Shown in pieces: positions 55,130 through 63,327 of a stretch of DNA of 64,000 nucleotides. The position numbers and the translations under genes were made by a program. The DNA comes from an uncultured Alphaproteobacteria bacterium (lineage in GTDB: Bacteria > Pseudomonadota > Alphaproteobacteria > Rs-D84). The DNA is taken from NCBI GenBank assembly GCA_944389345.1, contig CALXMA010000003.1, forward strand, positions 1 through 64,000, given 5' to 3'. The notes under the pieces were generated by a model. It ran no database searches, was not told where the DNA came from, and saw nothing but the letters and a program-made list of their open reading frames with translations. Position 1 is the stretch's first letter; every line of letters starts with the position of its first letter.

Positions 55130-56773
55130 ATGTCAAATGCTATCGATTCGAATAACAAACTAATAGAAACCCTTATCTCTGACCCAGAAATTGCAAAAAT
55201 CGTTGCCGATTTACGTAATACAATTGTAAACTTGTCAGACGCCCTGACAAAAAAATTAACAGAAATAATCCTGGCGAACACATTGCACAACGTGCAAATC
55301 GCATCGGAACAACGCGTTGATGCAACAATCGGCCAAATCGCACAACCACAAAACGATACTGTGCCCCCAGCCCCAGAAAAAACAATTATCGCGGAACCCG
55401 CGCCGGAACAGAACCAAGAAGCAATCGTGTCCGCCAACGCGACACAACCAAAACAACCCAAACGGCGCAAAACACCGGCATACACCACCATTAACGACCA
55501 TGCATTACGCGCCTTGTATTATTACAGAAAAAAGGTCCAACAACCAATTGAACCAGAACTGGATGCGGAACTGACGCGCCGTTTTGCGGGATACGACCCA
55601 AAGACCCAGCGTTTCACATCAAAACGCGTGCACACCACGGACAACACAAACACCCGGGAATCTAAATCGGTCGCGACGCATCAACCCCCGAAAACACCGG
55701 CACCGCGCCCCGCCCACAGAATTCCATTATATTCACGCATAACATCTATCAAGGCGGAACGCCCGCGTTATTCGTTATTTTTTAACAACGGCAACGGCGA
55801 GATTTCTGTTTTACGCACGGCACATGCAGAATACGATTTATATTTATACGACGAATTGGCAAATTGGGCAATTATTCGGAAAAAACAAAGTGTTCTGGCA
55901 AACTTGTACCAATTATTCATCATCGATTTGACCGATGGTCGCGTTTTACCGTGCTCTAAGAAAGGGGTCAAGATTATCCGATACGACACGAAATCGCACA
56001 AGTTATTCATAGACAAAGAAAACGTAAGTTCAAAAATTGTCGTATCACCGAATCGCGCCACGGGCACTGTTTTTCACGCATTGCCAACCGCCGAAACGTT
56101 AAAGGCGCAATCTGAATCTAAATTCACGGTATTCATCGATGCCCAGGGTCGCGAAACATCATATCCATTAATGCAAATCAAACCGATTGAAAAGTATGAT
56201 GAAATGAACGCACGTGTGGATTCGATTATGTCGTCCATTGGCAAATCGCCAAACGTTGTACCAACACAAACGGGACAAAAGAATGACGCGATTGTGGCGG
56301 AACAAACCACCGTGCAACCCGTGCCGACGAAACGCACAACCACACCAACACCGGAAAAAAACGCCGAACAAAATACCAATTATATGATGGTTGACGTTAA
56401 ACCTGGTAAAACCACACTGAACGGATTGTATAACGACGTTTACATAAACGGTAAACGTATGTTTCACAATCATGTTAATACCACGGTAAAATTATTCTGC
56501 GACGATACAATTGTCGCCATTCATGGAATAATCACAGATAACAATAATTATCCCCAGGCACCAATATGGATGGTATACGACACCAACATGAAACTGCGTA
56601 TACCGACCCAACGTCATGCGTTCTCTAAATATTATATCCAGGGCAAACGTGTTGCAGAAACCGATAACGCATTGTGCATAGTATTGTCAAATGGTGCGAA
56701 CGCATACCTGGACACCGAACGCATGAAAAAACTGGCGGGACCGCGCCGATTCAAATTGGAAAAAGAAAGATAA
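55130..56773 (+). CDS. Hypothetical protein with two strand-rich domains
   Basis: 547 residues, no signal peptide. The helical N-terminus (about 10-60) is followed by a P/A/Q-rich, K/R-rich disordered linker. A domain at about 205-310 (RPRYSLFFNNGNGEISVLRT, YQLFIIDLTDGRVLPCSKKG, VKIIRYDTKSHKLFIDKENV) matches the pattern of the previous protein. A second linker precedes a C-terminal strand-rich block (about 425-535: LNGLYNDVYINGKRMFHNHV, PIWMVYDTNMKLRIPTQRHA). Function unknown. It ends in a strong terminator and lies downstream of msbA, perhaps in one operon. Confidence 0.75.
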   Translation: MSNAIDSNNKLIETLISDPEIAKIVADLRNTIVNLSDALTKKLTEIILANTLHNVQIASEQRVDATIGQIAQPQNDTVPPAPEKTIIAEPAPEQNQEAIVSANATQPKQPKRRKTPAYTTINDHALRALYYYRKKVQQPIEPELDAELTRRFAGYDPKTQRFTSKRVHTTDNTNTRESKSVATHQPPKTPAPRPAHRIPLYSRITSIKAERPRYSLFFNNGNGEISVLRTAHAEYDLYLYDELANWAIIRKKQSVLANLYQLFIIDLTDGRVLPCSKKGVKIIRYDTKSHKLFIDKENVSSKIVVSPNRATGTVFHALPTAETLKAQSESKFTVFIDAQGRETSYPLMQIKPIEKYDEMNARVDSIMSSIGKSPNVVPTQTGQKNDAIVAEQTTVQPVPTKRTTTPTPEKNAEQNTNYMMVDVKPGKTTLNGLYNDVYINGKRMFHNHVNTTVKLFCDDTIVAIHGIITDNNNYPQAPIWMVYDTNMKLRIPTQRHAFSKYYIQGKRVAETDNALCIVLSNGANAYLDTERMKKLAGPRRFKLEKER

Positions 56774-56800
56774 AAAACGCGGGATTCCCCGCGTTTTTTT
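56772..56800. terminator. Bidirectional terminator between the hypothetical gene and clpB
   Basis: AAAAACGCGGG (56773-56783) and CCCGCGTTTTT form a long stem with a 4-nt loop (ATTC), overlapping the stop of the 55130-56773 gene. Confidence 0.85.
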
Positions 56801-56818
56801 ATTTATCACACAATCGGT

Positions 56819-58876
56819 TTATTGCACCGTCAGTTCTTTGCCATGAACGTCAACATATACGGTACTGCCTTCGCCGACACGCCCCGACAGAATCAAATCT
56901 GCAACCTTGTCTTCGACCGCGGACGTAATCAAACGCTTTAATGGACGGGCGCCAAACACCGGATCATATCCGTTATTGCCCAACCATTGTATGGCTTTGT
57001 CAGACACCTCTAAACCGATACGACGTTCGGCCAAACTTTTTTCCAAATTGCGCAGTTGTATCCGCACAATACCGGCCATAACGTCTTTGCCCAGTGGATT
57101 AAAGAACACGATTTCGTCGATACGATTTATAAATTCCGGACGAAAACTTTTCTTTACCGCATCCATATCTGGCAAATTACTGGTCATAATGATGATGGTG
57201 TTTGTAAAGTTCACCACATGACCCTGGCCATCTGTCAACCGTCCATCATCCAATATTTGCAAGAACACATTGAACACATCAGGATTCGCCTTTTCGATTT
57301 CATCGAACAACAAAACCTGATACGGACGACGACGCACGCTTTCGGTCAACACACCACCTTGTTCGTACCCAACATATCCCGGGGGACTGCCAATCAGACG
57401 CGACACAGAATGCGGTTCCATATACTCACTCATATCGATACGCGTCATCGCGGTATCGTCGTTAAACAGATATTCTGCCAACGCCTTGGCCACTTCGGTT
57501 TTTCCGACCCCGGTTGGTCCCAAGAACATAAAACTGCCCGACGGACGATGCGGATCAGACAATCCCGCCCGACTGCGCCGTATTGCACGCGCAACAACCG
57601 TCAACGCATGATCTTGGCCAACGACACGCTTGCGCAGTTCATCTTCGATATTTAATAACTTGGACTGTTCTTCCATACTTAACTTATCTGCCGGCACCCC
57701 GGTCCATTTGCTGACCACGGCGGCGATATGTTCTGGCAACACCGTCTTGTATTCACGCGCATCCGCATTCATTTTACGGATTTGTTCTTCCAGTTCTGGA
57801 ATTTTTCCATACTGCAACGCAGACGCTTTTTCGTAATCACCATTACGCATAGCGGTCGCAACCTCGGCCTTGGCCGAATCCAGCGCCGCCATCGCATCAG
57901 ACAACGCGCGCATTTTACCCTGCTCTTCGCGCCACTGGGCGGTTAACGTATCAGATTCAGCCTGGGTTTCTTTTATTACTTTTTCTAATTCCGCCAAACG
58001 TTTTTTAGATTCTTCATCTTTTTCTTTTTTCAACGCCTGTTGTTCTATTTTCAATTGCATTAAATGCCGATCAACCTCGTCCAGTTTTTCTGGTTTTGAT
58101 GCAATTTCTATACGAACGCGCGCGGCGGCTTCATCGATTAAATCGATTGCCTTGTCTGGTAAAAATCTGTCTGTTATATAACGACTGGACAACCGCACGG
58201 CCGACACCAACGCGGCATCAGAAATTCTGACCCCGTGATGCCCTTCGTACTTTTCTTTTAACCCGCGCAAAATTGAAATAGTATCATCAACGGTCGGTTC
58301 ATCGACATAAACAGGTTGGAATCTGCGCGCCAACGCAGGGTCTTTTTCAATATATTGCCGATATTCGTCCAACGTCGTTGCCCCCAAACAGTGCAATTCC
58401 CCACGTGCCAACATCGGCTTAATCAAATTACCGGCGTCCATAGAACCTTCGCCCTTGCCGGCCCCAACCAGCGTATGCAATTCATCAATGAACAAAATAA
58501 TTTGTCCATCAGAATCTTTGACCGCCTTTAATATCGCCTTGAAACGTCCTTCGAATTGACCGCGGAACATTGCGCCCGCCATCAACGCGCCCATATCCAG
58601 CGACAATAACTTTTTCTTTAATAAATTTTCTGGAACATCCCCGGACACGATTCGTTCGGCCAAACCTTCGACAATTGCGGTTTTACCAACCCCCGGATTA
58701 CCAATCAGCACGGGATTATTTTTTGTACGCCGTGACAGCACCTGAATAGTGCGACGTATTTCTTCGTCCCGCCCGATTACAGGATCTAACTTGCCATCGG
58801 TCGCCAATTTAGTAAAATCGGTTGTATATTTAGCAATGGCCTGTTCGGGTGTTTCTTGCATTTCTTCTGGATTCAT
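56819..58876 (-). CDS. clpB: ClpB disaggregase lacking the N-terminal domain
   Basis: 685 residues. It begins at the first AAA+ module ([20 protein letters not shown]), with Walker [14 protein letters not shown] and the pore loop MFRGQFEGR. The coiled-coil M-domain is at about 265-390. The second AAA+ module has [20 protein letters not shown], Walker [35 protein letters not shown] and a C-terminal [16 protein letters not shown]. ClpB is normally about 860 residues with a Clp_N domain first; here that domain is absent. A further gap of some 20 residues lies between MTSNLPD and [10 protein letters not shown]. With DnaK it rescues aggregated proteins. Confidence 0.95.
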   Translation of the reverse strand: MNPEEMQETPEQAIAKYTTDFTKLATDGKLDPVIGRDEEIRRTIQVLSRRTKNNPVLIGNPGVGKTAIVEGLAERIVSGDVPENLLKKKLLSLDMGALMAGAMFRGQFEGRFKAILKAVKDSDGQIILFIDELHTLVGAGKGEGSMDAGNLIKPMLARGELHCLGATTLDEYRQYIEKDPALARRFQPVYVDEPTVDDTISILRGLKEKYEGHHGVRISDAALVSAVRLSSRYITDRFLPDKAIDLIDEAAARVRIEIASKPEKLDEVDRHLMQLKIEQQALKKEKDEESKKRLAELEKVIKETQAESDTLTAQWREEQGKMRALSDAMAALDSAKAEVATAMRNGDYEKASALQYGKIPELEEQIRKMNADAREYKTVLPEHIAAVVSKWTGVPADKLSMEEQSKLLNIEDELRKRVVGQDHALTVVARAIRRSRAGLSDPHRPSGSFMFLGPTGVGKTEVAKALAEYLFNDDTAMTRIDMSEYMEPHSVSRLIGSPPGYVGYEQGGVLTESVRRRPYQVLLFDEIEKANPDVFNVFLQILDDGRLTDGQGHVVNFTNTIIIMTSNLPDMDAVKKSFRPEFINRIDEIVFFNPLGKDVMAGIVRIQLRNLEKSLAERRIGLEVSDKAIQWLGNNGYDPVFGARPLKRLITSAVEDKVADLILSGRVGEGSTVYVDVHGKELTVQ

Positions 58877-59040
58877 GTTTTATCAATCTCCTTGTATTTT
58901 CCAACTATATATAGTATCACAACCCCCATTTTCAAGGTACAGGAAACAAAACATTGATTTTTTATCCCCAATTGAAAAACCAGATTTTTTGTGATATAAT
59001 TCCCCGAACACGCGCAAAAAGACAAAGAATAAAAGAATTC

Positions 59041-59067
59041 TTGACTTTTTGGGATTTTTATTATAAA
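59041..59067 (+). promoter_or_regulatory. Possible promoter of rpmB
   Basis: TTGACT (59041-59046) and TATAAA (59062-59067), with a 15-bp spacer that is a little short, about 30 bp before the start codon. Confidence 0.45.
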
Positions 59068-59096
59068 TTATGCGCCAGTTATCAAAGGATTATAAT

Positions 59097-59471
59097 ATGC
59101 CACGCGTATGTAAGGTTACAGGTAAGAAAACAATGGTGGGAATGAACGTATCCCACTCGGAACGCCATACCAAGCGTACATTCTTGCCGAATTTGCAAAA
59201 ATTAAAGTTTCACAGCGATATTTTGAATCGCGATTTTTCACTGCGTATTTCTACGGCTGGTCTGCGCACATTGACCAAGCATGGCGGTCTGGACGCCTAT
59301 GTAATGTCCAAATCTCCATCGCGTCTGACCCCGGAAATGGTGGCGATTAAGCGTGCAATTAACAAAAAAATTGGTCCGGCGGAAAAACCGGCCAAGAAAC
59401 CGGCGCACAAGGCGAATCGCAGTGCACGCCTGGTAAAAAAGGTAGAAGCACGCAAAAACGCGACAAAATAA
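59097..59471 (+). CDS. rpmB: 50S ribosomal protein L28
   Basis: 124 residues. MPRVCKVTGKKTMVGMNVSH is the L28 zinc-ribbon-like start, then SERHTKRTFLPNLQ and SLRISTAGLRTLTKHGGLDA. The basic C-terminal extension (KKPAHKANRSARLVKKVEAR) is longer than in E. coli (78 residues) but common in alphaproteobacteria. AAAGGA precedes the ATG by 8 nt; the upstream in-frame ATG at 59070 lacks one. Confidence 0.96.
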   Translation: MPRVCKVTGKKTMVGMNVSHSERHTKRTFLPNLQKLKFHSDILNRDFSLRISTAGLRTLTKHGGLDAYVMSKSPSRLTPEMVAIKRAINKKIGPAEKPAKKPAHKANRSARLVKKVEARKNATK

Positions 59472-59487
59472 CACGCGTTTTGGTTTT

Positions 59488-59572
59488 GGCCCCGTGGCGG
59501 AATTGGTAGACGCGCTTGACTCAAAATCAAGTTCTGCAAGGAGTGTCGGTTCGAGTCCGACCAGGGCCACCA
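59488..59572 (+). tRNA. tRNA-Leu, anticodon CAA
   Basis: 85 nt with encoded CCA. Anticodon loop CTCAAAA in stem CTTGA/TCAAG gives CAA (codon UUG). Long variable arm, T-arm GTCGG-TTCGAGT-CCGAC. Acceptor GGCCCCG pairs with CAGGGCC with one C-A mismatch at position 6-67, which may weaken or mark processing. Confidence 0.9.
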
Positions 59573-59885
59573 AAGATATAAACCACCTTTTAGGTGGTTT
59601 TATTTTTGGTCCTGCGTCGGACGAGAAGAGTCCGACCAGTATCGGGCCCCGCAAAAAAATATTTTTGTGGGTGATTTCGCCACCAGAAATATAAACCACC
59701 TTTTGGGTGGTTTTATTTTTGGTCCTGTGTCGGACGAGAAGAGTCCGACCAGTATCGGGCCCCGCAAAAAAATATTTTTTGTGGGTGATTTCGCCGCCAA
59801 AGATATAAACCACCTTTTGGGTGGTTTTATTTTTGGTCCTGTGTCGGACGAGAAGAGTCCGACCAGTATCGGGCCCCGCAAAACT
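59573..59885 (+). repeat. Three tandem 113-114 bp units, each with a terminator hairpin and a tRNA-like 3' piece
   Basis: Anchors AACCACC at 59581, 59694 and 59808. Each unit has AACCACCTTTT(A/G)GGTGGTT followed by a T-rich tract, then GTCGGACGAGAAGAGTCCGA and CCAGTATCGGGCCCCGC. The stretch GAGTCCGACCAG is identical to the T-arm/acceptor junction of the tRNA-Leu just upstream. Units 1 and 2 end in GTGGGTGATTTCGCC(A/G)CCA. There is no conserved frame of convincing protein type. The first hairpin is a good terminator for the tRNA. Confidence 0.93.
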
Positions 59886-59900
59886 ATGTTCTATACGGAC

Positions 59901-59925
59901 AAAAAAAACGGGGCAAACGCCCCGT
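59901..59925 (-). terminator. clpX terminator
   Basis: ACGGGGC (59908-59914) pairs with GCCCCGT (59919-59925), 4-nt loop; minus-strand reading ends in eight T. Confidence 0.85.
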
Positions 59926-59927
59926 AA

Positions 59928-61202
59928 TTATGCGACCTTTTTCGTATTACGTAATATTTCCACGGGCGCCTTTTTCCCGGCAACCACATCTTTATCTATT
60001 ACAATTTCGGCCAAGTCTTCTTTTTCTGGCGCATCAAACATCGGTTGCAACAAAATCTTTTCCAGTATACTGCGCAACCCACGTGCACCCGTCTTGCGTT
60101 CGACCGCCATTTTTGCGATTGCACGCAACCCGTCATCGGTAATATTCAAATGCACGCCGTCCATTTCCAACATAGCCGAAAACTGTTTTACGATTGCATT
60201 CTTTGGTTCGGTCAAAATCTTGACCAGCGCACTTTCATCTAAATCTTGCAATGTCGTTATAATCGGCAGGCGTCCAACCAATTCCGGGATGATTCCGAAT
60301 TTAACCAAATCTTCGGGTTGCACATCGCCCAGTCGATTTTTTTGTTCACGTTCTTTTTTGGACAAAACATCTGCGCCAAAACCGATGCCTGCGCGTTCAT
60401 TTGTACGCGCCCCGATAATTTTATTCAACCCATCAAACGCCCCACCACAAATAAACAGAATCTTGGATGTATCCAATTGCACGGTGGCCTCGCCCGGGTG
60501 CTTGCGCCCTGCACCACCGGCGGGCACATTGGCGACGGTACCTTCGACCAACTTTAACAAGGCCTGTTGCACACCTTCGCCCGACACGTCGCGGGTCAAC
60601 GACGGGTTTTCAGACTTGCGTGCAATTTTATCAATTTCATCGATATAGATTATACCGCGACTGGCACGTTCCACATCAAAATTCGCGTTTTGCAACAACC
60701 GCGTTAAAACACTTTCCACGTCATCACCGACATAACCTGCCTCGGTCAAAGTGGTTGCGTCTGCGATTGCGAATGGCACATCCAATATACGCGCCAACGT
60801 CTGGGCGAACAGTGTTTTTCCCGTCCCCGTCGGACCAATCAGCAACACATTAGACTTTTGTATTTCAACCTTGGTATTTTGGGCGACGCTGTGTCGTTTA
60901 TAGTGATTATACACCGCCACCGACAAAGTCCGTTTTGCATCATCTTGTCCGACAATATATTCGTTCAAGAAATTATAAATCTGACGTGGTGTTGGCAACT
61001 TGGACGTATCATGTCCGATTTCACTGCGCTGGTCATCGGCCATAATATCATTGCATAAATTAATGCATTCGTCGCAAATACAAACATTGCGTCCACTGAT
61101 TAATTTTTTAACCTCATAGACCGCCTTGCCACAAAAACTGCAAAATTGTGGTGTCGTATTTTCTTGGTTTTCCGCCCCAGATTTTACTTTATCGTCGCTC
61201 AT
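59928..61202 (-). CDS. clpX: ATP-dependent Clp protease ATP-binding subunit ClpX
   Basis: 424 residues from MSDDKV at 61202. The N-terminal zinc-binding domain has [11 protein letters not shown] and [10 protein letters not shown]. Walker A is [12 protein letters not shown], the pore loop is [10 protein letters not shown], Walker B is [13 protein letters not shown], with the RKHPGE loop and a C-terminal [13 protein letters not shown]. It unfolds tagged proteins and feeds them to ClpP; in alphaproteobacteria it also drives cell-cycle proteolysis such as that of CtrA. It lies 38 bp downstream of clpP in one operon. Confidence 0.98.
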   Translation of the reverse strand: MSDDKVKSGAENQENTTPQFCSFCGKAVYEVKKLISGRNVCICDECINLCNDIMADDQRSEIGHDTSKLPTPRQIYNFLNEYIVGQDDAKRTLSVAVYNHYKRHSVAQNTKVEIQKSNVLLIGPTGTGKTLFAQTLARILDVPFAIADATTLTEAGYVGDDVESVLTRLLQNANFDVERASRGIIYIDEIDKIARKSENPSLTRDVSGEGVQQALLKLVEGTVANVPAGGAGRKHPGEATVQLDTSKILFICGGAFDGLNKIIGARTNERAGIGFGADVLSKKEREQKNRLGDVQPEDLVKFGIIPELVGRLPIITTLQDLDESALVKILTEPKNAIVKQFSAMLEMDGVHLNITDDGLRAIAKMAVERKTGARGLRSILEKILLQPMFDAPEKEDLAEIVIDKDVVAGKKAPVEILRNTKKVA

Positions 61203-61240
61203 TCCCGTTTGTCCCCGTCTTGGTAAAATCAACTGTTTTT

Positions 61241-61822
61241 TTATTTACGTTTCAGCACGCCATCAATCAGGCCGAAATCTTTGGCCTCGTCCGGCGTCAT
61301 CCAATTATCGCGTTCCATGGCATCGAACAGTTCTTTTTCTTTACGTCCTGTAAATTCAGCCATTTGCTTAATCAACGTCTGTTTATTTTTCTGATACTGT
61401 GCCATACGAATTTCCATATCGGTAATTTGTCCTTCGGCGCCGGCCAACGGCTGGTGTATCATGATTTGCGTATTTGGTAAAACAAAACGTTTTCCCTTTT
61501 CCCCGGCCGCCAACAGAACCGATCCCATGGACGCCACCAGTCCCATACCAATGGTTGACACAGGCGCCTTGATATATTGCATAGTATCCATTATCGCCCA
61601 CCCGGCGGACACATCACCCCCCGGCGTATTAATATACAAAGAAATATCTGCATTTGGATTTTCAGATTCCAAGAACAACAATTGCGCCACAATCGTATTG
61701 GCCATACCCGGTTCAATTTGTCCATTAATCATAACAATACGATCACGCAACAGTCTGGAATAAATATCAAACGAACGTTCACCACGTGGCGATTCTTCGA
61801 TTACAACTGGTATCAAAGACAT
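61241..61822 (-). CDS. clpP: ATP-dependent Clp protease proteolytic subunit
   Basis: 193 residues. Catalytic Ser in [11 protein letters not shown], His in [12 protein letters not shown] and Asp in [15 protein letters not shown]-terminal [20 protein letters not shown] gives the axial-pore loop and [15 protein letters not shown] is the handle region. It forms the tetradecameric serine protease chamber used by ClpX. First gene of the clpP-clpX operon. Confidence 0.98.
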   Translation of the reverse strand: MSLIPVVIEESPRGERSFDIYSRLLRDRIVMINGQIEPGMANTIVAQLLFLESENPNADISLYINTPGGDVSAGWAIMDTMQYIKAPVSTIGMGLVASMGSVLLAAGEKGKRFVLPNTQIMIHQPLAGAEGQITDMEIRMAQYQKNKQTLIKQMAEFTGRKEKELFDAMERDNWMTPDEAKDFGLIDGVLKRK

Positions 61823-61932
61823 TACTAAATCCTTACTTTTTTACACCAAGAACTATATCATACAAAAACCCGATTCGCGAATTTATCATATATATAGTCC
61901 CCAAACACAAAAATACAACCCACATTTTTATG

Positions 61933-61960
61933 TTGACAAATTTTACTTATAGTATATCTT
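61933..61960 (+). promoter_or_regulatory. Promoter of the 127-residue gene
   Basis: TTGACA (61933-61938), 16-bp spacer, TATCTT (61955-61960). Confidence 0.55.
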
Positions 61961-61986
61961 GTTTCTAAAAGGAATTTTTATAAAAA

Positions 61987-62370
61987 ATGACACAAGAACA
62001 CACAACTGGTTTTTATATGCTGGAAATGGCGCGTTTGAAACGGTTAATCGCGACATCTGTTGCCGAACACCAGAAAGTTTACGACGCGAACGTAAAAAAC
62101 GTCGCCGAAATCCAAGAACTGCGGAAAAATCCGGCCCAAGATTTCGCGGCCCACATATTCGGTTATGCCGATATTGACCCTGATTCTGGTGAAACAATCG
62201 AATTACGCCAAGAAATTTTGGCCATGAAATCTGATTACGACCTGGCACACACAGAAATGATGACGTCGCCCGCGTACCAGAACATCAGACTGTCCGAATT
62301 ACGTTTTCTGCAAAGACAAAGAAAAACAATATCGAACCTGATTAAAAAAATTGCCCGCACGCGTGAATAA
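61987..62370 (+). CDS. 127-residue hypothetical helical protein
   Basis: Entirely helix-forming and charged, no signal peptide (MTQEHTTGFYMLEMARLKRL, HQKVYDANVKNVAEIQELRK, LRFLQRQRKTISNLIKKIAR). Coiled-coil heptads are likely over about 15-48 and 70-125. AAAAGG lies about 15 nt upstream of the ATG, rather far. It is divergent from clpP and has no recognised family. Confidence 0.65.
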   Translation: MTQEHTTGFYMLEMARLKRLIATSVAEHQKVYDANVKNVAEIQELRKNPAQDFAAHIFGYADIDPDSGETIELRQEILAMKSDYDLAHTEMMTSPAYQNIRLSELRFLQRQRKTISNLIKKIARTRE

Positions 62371-62429
62371 GACATTCGCATACTTATTTAATCTTGCAAA
62401 TATTTATTTTTAACGATAACATGATATTT

Positions 62430-62670
62430 GTGAATGGGTGTTCCATTCATGGGGTGTAACGACCTCTGCACACGCGTCGGAATATAATCTCGTGGCGCAT
62501 CAATTGCGCTATTTTTACTATTACGACGAAAAACAAACTCCTGATTTTATGGGTCAGGAGGGTCGCGGAATATCAAATACGCGACACAATTCGTGTGATT
62601 GTCGTTAACCTCCTGACCACCAAATTTTGTTGGTGGTTTTTCATTTCGAAAAACATCAGGAGTCCAGACA
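62430..62670 (+). ncRNA. Structured leader with alternative pairings and attenuator (leader 3)
   Basis: A leader of about 240 nt. The first hairpin TGAATGG-GTGTT-CCATTCA (62432-62450) is followed by GGGGTGTAA, much as in leaders 1 and 2. Then come four segments: CTCCTGA (62538-62544), GGTCAGGAGG (62552-62561), CCTCCTGACC (62609-62618) and TCAGGAG (62656-62662), which is the ribosome site. The second pairs perfectly with the first (7 bp) or the third (10 bp); the fourth can pair with the first or third. Inside the 10-bp stem lie the GTCGCG/CGCGAC and ACAAT/ATTGT hairpins. The C4-like core of leaders 1 and 2 is not obvious here. Confidence 0.65.
62617..62641 (+). terminator. Attenuator terminator inside leader 3
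   Basis: CCACCAA (62617-62623) pairs with TTGGTGG (62630-62636), then TTTTT. Its first two bases are also the last two of the CCTCCTGACC arm, so the two folds compete. Confidence 0.75.
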
Positions 62671-63207
62671 ATGAAAACAAATTTTATATTACACATTGGG
62701 ATATTTGCGATACTAACCACAATACCCAACATCGCCAATGCAATTGGCATCGGTGGTACTGGTTGTATTCAAGGCCCCGGCATGACTTGCGAATGTTCTG
62801 GTGGAAGCAACGCTGGTGCAACATGCACGGTAAATTCACAATGCCCTGGTGGAACATGCGTAAACGTCGGCGGCGGTATAACGCCGCCCACCCTTTGCAC
62901 CCCAGAAAACTGCAAACCGACCACAACCGGTTGGGGTTCATGCGGTGTTGGCGCCAATTCGTATGTCGAATGCGAAGCAACCGCCGAATGCGTGAACAAT
63001 TTGTGTGTACGTGGCCAAAATTACCGTTGTGTTGCCGGCGCATACGGCAACCCCAGCGCATCAAACGAAACCGCCTGTGCACCATGCCCATCACCCGGAA
63101 CATCGGCCGCGGGTTCGACCAGTCAATCCGATTGTTATATTCCGGCCGGAACCACCGGGTCGGACAGTACGGGCACGTATAAATATACGGCCAATTGTTA
63201 TTACTGA
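62671..63207 (+). CDS. Small secreted Cys-rich protein, family member 3
   Basis: 178 residues with a signal peptide (MKTNFILHIGIFAILTTIPN, cleavage near NIANA-IG). The mature N-terminal half is Gly/Cys-rich and specific to this copy (CIQGPGMTCECSGGSNAGAT, CPGGTCVNVGGG). The C-terminal half matches the paralogues: CVAGAYGNPSASNETACAPC, then PSPGTSAAGST, CYIPAGTTGSDSTGTYKY and TANCYY. Ribosome site CAGGAG lies 8 nt before the ATG and is part of a leader sequence that can be sequestered. Function unknown; exported, disulfide-rich. Confidence 0.85.
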   Translation: MKTNFILHIGIFAILTTIPNIANAIGIGGTGCIQGPGMTCECSGGSNAGATCTVNSQCPGGTCVNVGGGITPPTLCTPENCKPTTTGWGSCGVGANSYVECEATAECVNNLCVRGQNYRCVAGAYGNPSASNETACAPCPSPGTSAAGSTSQSDCYIPAGTTGSDSTGTYKYTANCYY

Positions 63208-63224
63208 TGCATTTCCCCCAAAAA

Positions 63225-63254
63225 ACATTCCCCCATCTTGGGGGAATGTTTTTG
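63225..63254 (+). terminator. Terminator of Cys-rich gene 3
   Basis: ACATTCCCCC (63225-63234) and GGGGGAATGT (63240-63249), 5-nt loop, then TTTTG. Confidence 0.85.
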
Positions 63255-63291
63255 TTATTACGCGCGCATATATGGGGTACGCCAATTTCAT

Positions 63292-63318
63292 AAAAAAATC
63301 CCCATTTCGGGGATTTTT
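63292..63318 (-). terminator. ccrM terminator
   Basis: TCCCC (63299-63303) pairs with GGGGA (63309-63313), with flanking A and T runs that extend the stem; the minus-strand side ends in TTTTTTT. Confidence 0.75.
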
Positions 63319-63327
63319 CACAACACC

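Noticed and set aside
59600-59927. Coding frames across the tRNA-Leu(CAA) repeats
   Set aside because: They arise on both strands from the 113-bp units, contain terminators and lack start signals.
62520-62640. 4.5S (SRP) RNA or tmRNA in leader 3
   Set aside because: The conserved SRP domain IV loop and the tmRNA tRNA-like ends are absent; alternative pairing next to a gene fits a leader.
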